A stretch of DNA of 64,000 bases from Ascarosepion bandense (lineage: Eukaryota > Mollusca > Cephalopoda > Sepiida > Sepiidae). Of the stretch, positions 55,815 to 64,000 are shown piece after piece. The notes beneath the pieces were generated by a model. It was not told where the DNA came from. It ran no database searches and saw only the letters and a list, made by a program, of their open reading frames with translations. The translations under genes and the position numbers were made by a program. Position 1 is the stretch's first letter. Each line of letters starts with the position of its first letter. The stretch lies in NCBI GenBank assembly GCA_037127315.1, contig JBBBDQ010000225.1, positions 1 through 64,000 on the forward strand. The letters are read 5' to 3'.

Positions 55815-56670
55815 TATAGTAGGGAATCCGTTCTAGTGAAGGGTAGTTGTATATTGTTGCAGATTAACGGAATTTGGCCTCGTTGTAGATAGTCCACTAT
55901 ACATCATAAAATGATTATAAATCAAGTAAAGCAAATTGAGTTGAAAAATAACATTTTATATATACACATATCAATTAAGGTTTTTACAATTTAAGTAATA
56001 CATGAAGTATAGGTCCAACAGACGTTAAAATGTTCATGGCAATAAAATGCTGAAAAGAGAATTAATGCTTAGGAATGTGGGAGCGCTGTAAGTAAGGAAT
56101 GTCTTTGAGGTATTCGCTCCTTAGGTCAGTTAGTAGTTTTGAGGCAGGGAAGAAGGAAAAGGGAGGTGAAAGCGACGAGCATAGTAAGCCACTTCACTTG
56201 GTCAAGGGAGATACTAATTACTCTCATCTGTCGCGAGTCAGTCTGTGGGTCCATCTGTCTGGCGATGCTTTCTGTATCAGCTTTTTATATGTTCTTTTTG
56301 GATCGCAGCAGATCATTTGGGAATTCATATCCGTATTTGATTCTGGGCTTCTCATTGGCCGATAAATAAAATTCGTGTAGGCTTGCGAACTGGAAATTTA
56401 ATATTTAATTAATTTTTAGTTTTCAACCAGAACATCTGCGCAAACCCAGCTGCACACTGTCGAGTTTTGGTCATTTGCTTTTTTGTCGTGAGGGTGCAAA
56501 TATCCGGTCCATTGCTTTTGCTCGGTACAAGCCTACCACATTTGAAAGAATCAGATGGTTGCACAAAAGACAAAAGGGTCTCGCTTGTATTAATAAGTGT
56601 AAATTTATTCAACAAGTAGAATGTCATCAATTTTGTTGTTTTGAAGTAGCACATATGTTGGAAAGTCCTG
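55815..56670 (+). repeat. BEL-type LTR, second copy
   Basis: tagtagggaatccgttctag and attaacggaatttggcc match the start of the minus-strand LTR at 18180, and caaccagaacatctgcgc matches its later part. No PBS or pol is found next to it, so it is probably a solo LTR. Confidence 0.6.
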
Positions 56671-57064
56671 TATAATTCATTTTTTTAATGTGTTAAGCAC
56701 ATATTCAAAAAAGAAATTTAAGAGTTCAGTTTTCTTAAGGTCAGATGAAATGAACTTGTGAAGAAAAGACAATTCTGATGTTGCTATGAGTGTGTAGAAT
56801 TGTAGTAGTTGAAAGAGTTTTCCTGAGTGTGAATGAAAATGAAAATTGTTTTCATTTCTTTTTCTTTCTGTTGCTGACCAGTAATAAGGAAAGGAGGTAA
56901 ACAATTAGTGCAGTGTGAAAGGGATAGTGAGAGAATATAAAAATGCTGGTCATCTGGGCTTGGCATCAATCAGACAATTAGTAGCTCTCTGTAATGTTCT
57001 TTCTTTCTTTGTTGTCAGCACATGAGGAAGAAGAAGAATTGATGAATGCAGTGTGAAAGAGAAG

Positions 57065-57545
57065 GTGGAAACTAGTAATACTAGAGAAAATCATTAGTGT
57101 CAAATTTGCAATATAAGCTCTGGTAAAAATCCCAGAAGAAACCCATTAGCATCAAAAATTGCAATATGAACTCTGGTAAAAAAAGGTTACTGAAATATTA
57201 GGTTTATAAGTCCCAGAAATTCAATCGCTGTTGTTCTCAAGGACACATGGCACAGTGGATATAGGTGTTGGTTAGGTCCAGTGACTTGACCCAAAAGAGT
57301 TGTGAGTTCTACAACAGTGGTAAGTAAATAACTTAGAGAGTTGGGTTAAAGGGAGATAACTCGTGACTACCAGAAGCAGCTTTGCACAAGGAATGAGAAT
57401 GATATACCCCAGTGCTCATAATAAAGGGTTCGGTTTGAAATTGCTAGCACCTGAAGAAAGTGGGAATGTACAACGGCCGAAATGTCATAAAAATGGCAAC
57501 GAAGATGAAAACAATAGTCTGTACAATGTAAATAGTGTAAATACT
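57065..57545 (+). mobile_element. Penelope-like element 3' end, short copy
   Basis: It shares an ordered series of blocks with the minus strand of 63175-62245: gtaatactagagaaa, aatatgaactctggtaaa, cttgacccaaaagagttgtg, agggagataactcg, atgagaatgatataccccag and gaaatt...gcacc. The segment acatggcacagtggatatag contains an A-box-like motif. The open frame at 57363-57620 has no domain. Confidence 0.55.
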
Positions 57546-57814
57546 ATCTCATTTCAGAAATATAGGCAAATTATTTATCACCATTCACTTTCAACATTGT
57601 TACATACACCTGATAGTTGATAAATCTTCCATTTTGTACAAAATTGATACCACCAATTAAGAATTTCAACTTTTGTTCAACAATTGTATTTTATTACGTT
57701 TTACCTCACAAAAATCTGACTCCAGTACAAAAATATATATAATTTCAAGAACTCTCCTTCAAAACAAAATGCAACAAAGATATTTGAATCATGTACCTCT
57801 CATTTTATTCACTT

Positions 57815-58034
57815 ATGCACAAATAGCCTTGGGAAAGGTATTAATCCAGCTCTTCTCCCTCCATAGCTGGAGGGAGAACCAGGAGAGATTGGGTTCTATA
57901 GTCTTGGCTGACAACCAGTTTACTGCAGAAAGTAATAGCCATCTACTGCGGGAAAATCTTCTGCTTAGTAAGTCATGTCTCAACAGAGACATGATCACCT
58001 AGGCATGTATCACATATGGTAATTAACTGACTGA
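57815..58034 (+). mobile_element. tRNA-derived SINE, third copy, 5' truncated
   Basis: Starting at ttcacttatgcacaaatagc it follows the SINE at 21541 to its end, taactgactgac. The tRNA-like head is missing. A local hairpin, ctccctccatagctggagggag, lies near 57855. Confidence 0.8.
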
Positions 58035-58039
58035 CCCAA

Positions 58040-61000
58040 GGTAATAATAATGGAACTGAAGAAGGTTCAGGGGGTGAAAATTTGGCCTTGTAAAAATATT
58101 CAACTCATTCACAAAGAAAAAGGAAAGGAAATAAAAAATGCAAATCAAGTGTAAATCCAAAATTTTATAACTCAGAAATTGTTCAGGTGATTTACAAAAG
58201 ATAAAAATATTCTTTTTTTTTTCAGTCCAGTTAATTTGTATGAAGAGAATTTTTGTACAACAGAAAATAGACTTGACACAAAAAGATTTCTTAATGATTA
58301 CTCTAAATGGAACTTTTACTCTCAGTGCAGACAACCTACTAAGGACAGTAGTACATGTATTAACTTTTGAAAGCCTTAAAAACACATTCTAAAGATAAGG
58401 TGATTATAAAGAAGATTACTATTTTAAAAGCATGTCACCTTTATTAAAATAATATCCTCCTTCTCCTTTATATAAATCCTGAAGTTTGTGTGTGTGAATT
58501 TGGATGTTTGGATATTAAAGCTAAACATTAAAGCCTAGAGACTTAGTTTTTTGCATGGATAGCCACAAGACTTCAAATAATAACACAGCTGATATGAAGT
58601 TGACCTCGAAGAACATCAGAGGTCACTAATAAGCAATGTATGTAATTTCTAGCTAAATGAAGCAATTTATTGTTAAGTTTACCACTTCATAACATTTAGC
58701 TCCATTACATTTCCAATATATATTCTTAACCCTCTTCAGACTGACTAACATGAAATGAAATTTTAAAAATGTGTTTATTTCAATAGAAAGAGATAAAATA
58801 TCTATTCATGGAATTTCTAATTTTTTTTCTATTTCTTTCTTTTGTTTGTCATCTTTTTTTTTTTTGTTTCTCTTCATTCTCTGTACATTTTTCAGTTTCA
58901 CTTTCAGACCAAAGAAATTATGTCCAAGTTGTTATTAAAATATAACATTTCTTCCTTACCTGGATTGTAAAAATTTCCTGTTTCATTGAGCAAAGGAAAT
59001 ATGAAAAACAAATAGAAACATAATCTGATAGCCCACCACAAATTATCCTATTATCAACAGATAATTATTGCAATTATATAAAAATAATGAAGAAAGGGAT
59101 AAGAACAAAAGAAATGCTACAATCTCATCAAATCATATTTATAGATGAAGCAAAATTTTGAAATATAGATGAACTCTTTCTTTTATAAATAACTGGAATA
59201 ATAGCTATGAATAACATTATATCTTAAACCCAGAAGGTCATAGTAGTATGATAAAAAGAATGATATACTAATGTTACATGTGACCACATGAAAGCAAAGC
59301 ATAAGAATGAGAAGTACGGCAGTCAGGTAGTGAGAGAGAGCAATGCAAAAGAATTCCTAATCCCCTTACTGCTTGGGCACTTATATAATCTCTATGCCAT
59401 ATCTATGCTAATTAGTCAGATATTTACATATCACTACACTTTCTATTCTACATAAAGCCTCAGCCTCAACTATGAGAGTCTGAGTTGTATTTTAACACTC
59501 CTGTCATTAAGATGAAGATCACTGGTCTTGTAAAAATCTGTTTACTGCAATAGGCAAAAAGCCTGAATTATATTATATTCATACATGAAAACTCCCTCCT
59601 CCACCCACACATGGCATATTTGATATATTCATATTAAAACATTTCTTTTAATTAATTCTACTGGAATGAATGTCAGTTTTTAAAACTTAGAACGATTTTC
59701 AATCTATGTTTCTGCAAATTTGTGATAATGTACAGCATGTATATAGTTTGAAAAACGTATTTGAAATTTTCTATAAAGGTAATAAAAACTCTCGTCACTC
59801 CACACTCACATAATGTCATACATGACCATCATTTTGTGATGGTCATGTATGACATTGTGAAGTTAAAAATATAATTACAATCACGTATTATGTAGTTATT
59901 CACTGAAACAGGGGAGCTTACTGAAGATTATACTAAGAGTATTAAGTAGGCTCCCTTTGAAACTGCATAGTCCCATAAAATTGATTAATGAATTCCTAAC
60001 ATTTATTTCATTTACTCAATGCCCCGCCTCAACAGCTAGAAAACTGAAATATTTTAAGGTTTTTAAGAATTAAACTCTAACACGATTCAGTTGCAAGTTT
60101 TTTGCTGTCCTCAATGAAATCCCAAATTGTCCCACTGAGGCACATAACTTCAATATGTCACAAAGTACCTTAGGCCAATTGGCTCACATCAGTTTCTAGT
60201 CAATGTTAGTTGTAAAATATATCTGTGTGTGTGTATATTTAAACAGTATGTTTTCTTCAAACATATTTTATTGAATAATATAGACATATTGTGTCTGCTT
60301 ATTTTTATACTGGTCCTTTCCAGTTGACTAATCAGTTTCTTGATGTTGAGATGAAATCCAATGAGGAAGGTGGTATAGTTTTTTTAATCCAATTACTTTT
60401 GACCTTTTCTAAGATTATCTTCGGGGTGGGGGGTAATTTACAAAGACAAACTTTTATTGTAACTGCAATAAAATCTGTGTACTCTTGTCATAATGATTTT
60501 TATAAAACATGTGCAAATGTGGTCTGTTATAGATATTTTAAGATTTTATCCATTGTAGTTATGGAATTTTTAGAAAGCAAGCATTTCATATAAGGGAGCT
60601 TATTGATACAAAATCCTGTATTTTACAGTAAATAACTGAAGCCCAAAGAATTAGTGATTGAATTAGCTATTTATGCACGTTTTCAGTGGCAGTCAGTCAG
60701 AGAGCCAGCCAGACAGTAAAGAGACAGCACAAACAACAACTAGACATTTAAAAACATAATGCACAATAAGTAAAGTTTTTCTGATGATTCATTTCTCTAT
60801 GTATACTTTTTGAATGCAAGAGAATGGCTTTATAAAAATGCTTTTGTTCCTGATGAAGAAAAGGAAGTATTCTACCTCTTTTCTGTTATGTGGAAATATC
60901 TTTTATAACAATAATTATTTTTAATTGTTTGGTGTAAGATTATATCTTTTATTATTAATGTCTAAACAAGAAAAATATATGTGATTTGAAAAAGCTATCC

Positions 61001-62240
61001 CATAGATAAAAATTTTCCCCATAAAATAAAAAAGCAACTTTCAATACTTATGGTACAAAAGAAAAAAATATTTATTATTATGTCCAGTCTATAGAGTGAA
61101 TGCATTCAAGAAAACAATTTAATTTTCCTAAGGTTATGTGTAGAATCACTTGTCTGTGTAATAGTGCAAAGATTCTGAATACACAGCATTTTACAACTTT
61201 ATTATTCTTTGGAAATAGTTGAATAAAAACATTTATTTGAGTCAATGGCATGAAGTATGATAATCACACCTATACCCAAAAGATTATGTTATGTACAATA
61301 CAGTGAGGTATAATAATCATAGAAAAGATAAATGCCACATAAAAAAAACTAAGATATTAAAAAAAACAGTAGATATTGTCATTATATTTACATTTTTTGC
61401 TCCAAGAAACACTCAGAATATTAAATACTTACTTTTATAAAAAGTATTGAAACAAATTATTTTCTCATGATGTTATTAAGCAAGGTTGTGCAGCTGGCAA
61501 TTCATATCCAAGCATGGATGTCTGCTAAGAGTGGTTTTGTTCAACACCCACAGAGCCCACCTGTGGTTTATACTATATTTTTCAGACTTTGTTTTTTTGG
61601 ATATTAAAATTACTATGTAATAGGCAGAAACTTTGAAAATCTGCTTCAGACATACATATGGCTAATAAACAATGTGCAATAAAACTGTTTTATGACTGTT
61701 TGATTAAAAATCAAAATTCTATACAAAGTGGCAGTAAGAAATATAAATTATTACTTTCTTAAAATTACAACTTAGATACCTCCATTAATAATTTAATATG
61801 AAGGCTATATACTAATATATTTTCTTTAACTGAATTGAAATACCCTTTTTGCTAAGTTATATCCCAGATTTATCATCAATAATATGCATTTCCACAAAAC
61901 AAAGCAAATTGAAAAATTAAAATTGTAAATTGTTTATTTTTTTACAATTAGAATAGAGATAAATAGTAAATATATATTATATGTATATAAATAAAATTTA
62001 TACTAAATCAACTTATTCAATGTGTTAATACAATATATTAACAAATCAAATGAGTTAAATTATATTATTATCATATGCCAGAACATTGCATAGCTAGAAG
62101 CACATTGGCAAAAGATTCTGAATACCAATGGGGTTTACTTTGAGGACTATCAAGTTTTTCTAATAAATCAAAAACAGCAAGGAATGTTTGGTTACCTAGT
62201 TATCTACTTGTACATTAATTTAAATATACTAAATAGCACA
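58040..62240. other. AT-rich DNA without recognisable genes
   Basis: Apart from poly-T tracts (for example 58853-58866) and the palindrome at 59812 I find no coding similarity or RNA gene. Open frames of 100-120 codons (58023-58385 minus, 60291-60593 plus) show no domain. Confidence 0.55.
59812..59856. repeat. perfect palindrome, 20-bp arms and 5-base loop
   Basis: aatgtcatacatgaccatca, loop ttttg, then the exact inverted copy. The pairing can extend outward with a one-base bulge (tcaca...tgtga). Confidence 0.97.
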
Positions 62241-62244
62241 TGCT

Positions 62245-63175
62245 GTTTACATTATTTACATCATTCAGATTGCTGTCCTCATCTTTATTGCAATAATCAG
62301 GATCTTTCAGCCATTGTGCACTCCAGCCTTAAGGTGATTTGAATTTCAAACCGTACTCTTAATTTTGATCACTGGGGTATATTGTTCTCATTCCATGAAC
62401 CATGCTGCTTTCAGATGTCTTAGTTTAGTTCAAGGGAGATAACTAAGTTATTTGTTCACCCTTAGGCAGGTATCTAAATCTAAATTTATTTATAAATGGA
62501 ACTTTGTCTGTGTGTATCCATTACCTATAGACTCTGAAACGACTGAACCGATTTTCTTGAAAATTTACACAGTTGTACTATAAGCGTCAGTGAGTGTTCT
62601 TAGCTAAGTTTTGTGTCGTGGTACCCCCCGATAAATATCGAAAATCGATAATCAAAACAATCGGGTTATAGAAGGAGTGGTCCGATTTTAATCAAATTTG
62701 ATACACTCATAGACAAAGACAAAAGAAATGATATTCAGAAGTTTCAAGGTTGCAGTTCTTACAATAGTGCAAGAAATTTGATATCGATACCAGGAAATCA
62801 AAATTTGACTTACATCCATTCATTTTTCTTTCAGTCTTTGGTTTCACTTTCACTGGAAACAACTATTGCTTTTTAGTCTTTTGTGCCAACGTCCAAACAG
62901 TCTGAGCTCCAGAACCATGGAATAGTTTTAAAGCTTTCATTACACTCGAGCAACGCCGGGCTGTACTGCTAGTTAAGTTATAAGTCATTTGTAGGTATTT
63001 AACTCACAACCCTTTTGGGTCAAGTCAGTGAATCTTAATCAATACTTTTATCTACTGGATCATGTGTCCTTGAGAACATCAGTGTATGAATTTTTGGGAT
63101 TTATAAACCTAATGTCTCAGCAACAATGTTTCTTTTTTTTTTAACCAGAGCTCATATTGTAATCTTGAAGCTAAT
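62245..63175 (-). mobile_element. Penelope-like element 3' non-coding region, interrupted by a Helitron
   Basis: Minus-strand blocks match 57065-57545, but are split by the Helitron at 62473-62972. Before the split are aggacacatgatccagtaga and cttgacccaaaagggttgtg; after it are agggagataac...atgagaacaatataccccag. It directly follows the GIY-YIG coding relic. Confidence 0.6.
62473..62972 (+). mobile_element. short non-autonomous Helitron, 500 bp
   Basis: It begins TC after a host A at 62472 and ends in CTAG with a host T at 62973, the usual A-T insertion of Helitrons. The 3' end, cgagcaacgccgggctgtac then tgctag, has the GC-rich hairpin and CTAG end typical of the group. The 5' part has tagactctgaaacgactgaa ccgatt, a segment I recall from molluscan and other invertebrate Helitrons. 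No Rep/helicase coding. Confidence 0.8.
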
Positions 63176-63189
63176 GAATTTCTCTAGCA

Positions 63190-63730
63190 CTCAGTATTAC
63201 TGGTTTTCATATTGTATCCATTTCTATGCTTGGCCAGCTTAGGAAATTTTTGTGGCCTAGCATATGCACTGATTCCTTAACTTTTCATAATTTCCAGTGG
63301 TGTTCTCTTCTATTATTTCAACTTCATCCCATAGAAATGGTGATCCCCTTTCTCCATCCATATGTGGTCAGCTATGTCTGATTTTTCTATTTCCTCTTGT
63401 GTTACAGCCTTCCAATATTCTTGCAGCCTTACTTTTAAGGGGCAGCCCATTTCTCCTTAATTTCCACAGCTACATGAAATGGTAATCACAAGTCATGTTC
63501 TCTTCTATTGGAGGTATTGCTAGAATCAAGTTTCTAAGAAGTGTAGAACCACTTTTGAAGTTCATCTGATGTTATATGGACCACTCATACTTTGCATCTT
63601 CTTTGATAATCCCTTTTTTAATGTAGGCAGACTGGGGCTGTTTTTTGAGTGTTGTTATCCTTATTCACGTCTGTTGGAGCTATTGTCATCTACCCCGGGT
63701 AGTTGTTACATTGTAGGGCACTGCTCATAT
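63190..63730 (-). pseudogene. Penelope-like element GIY-YIG endonuclease relic
   Basis: The minus strand reads ITISCSCGN, then GCPLKVRLQEYWKAVTQEEI, EKSDIADHIWMEKGDH and, after frame changes, KESVHMLGHKNFLSWPSIEM. This follows the Penelope C-terminal endonuclease pattern (IPCSCGKVYIGETGRPLKVRLEEH, K--IADH-W). The second half of the GIY-YIG motif (VYIG) is replaced by a stop. The upstream part to 63730 is poorly readable, and the reverse transcriptase is outside the window or lost. GIY-YIG endonucleases nick the target for this retroelement class. Confidence 0.7.
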
Positions 63731-64000
63731 TGACCATTTCCTGTTCATTTATCTCTGGATCACCACTCATGACTTTTATTTCATGTTGTAAGAGGTGGAT
63801 GATCCCTTTCTTTACATTGTATGAGTGGTGGGAGTTGAAGTTGGATTGTTTTAGTGAAGTTTGGTCAATTGTGAAATATTCTGTTTTAATTATTAAACAA
63901 AAACATTCAAATTATACCAAATGAGATTTAAATTAAAGGGAAATAATTATAACTTCCTATGCATTTTAATTTGGGTAATTTTGTAGTGTCTTAGCTTGTC

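Noticed and set aside
58023..58385. 120-codon minus-strand frame
   Set aside because: It is Phe/Ile/Lys-rich, overlaps the end of a SINE and has no domain.

Overview
The window is animal nuclear DNA: AT-rich, intergenic and built almost entirely of decayed transposable elements. I see no host protein gene, rRNA or convincing tRNA gene. The mix of elements (mariner, hAT, a CR1/L2-like LINE, BEL/Pao, two kinds of Ty3/Gypsy, a GIY-YIG Penelope-like element, a Helitron and tRNA-derived SINEs) suggests a lophotrochozoan, and I infer a mollusc, most likely a cephalopod. That assignment comes from element families only.

Layout. 1-1.3 kb: mariner with a broken transposase. 1.3-2.6 kb: hAT transposase remains, then a Gypsy gag scrap. 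3.1-10.9 kb: AT-rich DNA with little recognisable. 10.9-14.2 kb: a LINE relic with endonuclease and reverse transcriptase. 14.3-14.8 kb: a second hAT scrap. 15.28-15.79 kb: fifteen 34-bp units with no differences seen. 15.85-16.66 kb: a TA-flanked terminal-inverted-repeat (TIR) element with GGTACC ends.

17.1-33.0 kb is the core of the window, a nest read on the minus strand. A BEL/Pao element (pol at 32.96-31.88 kb and 19.72-18.4 kb, LTR at 18.18-17.13 kb) is split inside its integrase gene by another copy of the GGTACC TIR element. That copy is itself interrupted by an LTR-like block, a SINE and a Gypsy element carrying gag, protease, RT, RNase H, integrase and an envelope gene of the baculovirus-F/errantivirus type. 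A second SINE with an 11-bp target duplication sits in the BEL integrase. The env-bearing element has a 5' LTR and PBS near 30.58 kb, but its expected 3' LTR is replaced by an inverted R-U5 piece joined at the LTR terminus.

33-44.8 kb: minisatellites, LTR-like fragments, and a Gypsy relic at 37.2-41.9 kb whose protease is split by a solo LTR with a CCAG duplication. It is followed by a GC-richer array whose units each hold a small hairpin. 44.8-49.8 kb: a more complete Gypsy element on the plus strand with both LTRs, PBS, gag, protease, RT with YVDD, RNase H and a D35E integrase, broken by a few frameshifts. 49.8-57 kb: further LTR fragments, another TIR-element copy and a long palindrome. 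57-64 kb: two truncated Penelope-like copies, one holding a 500-bp Helitron, a SINE fragment and unannotated AT-rich DNA.

The genes do not form a host pathway. What the window records is successive insertion, and the nesting gives an order of events. All protein calls are by eye against remembered families. No search was run.
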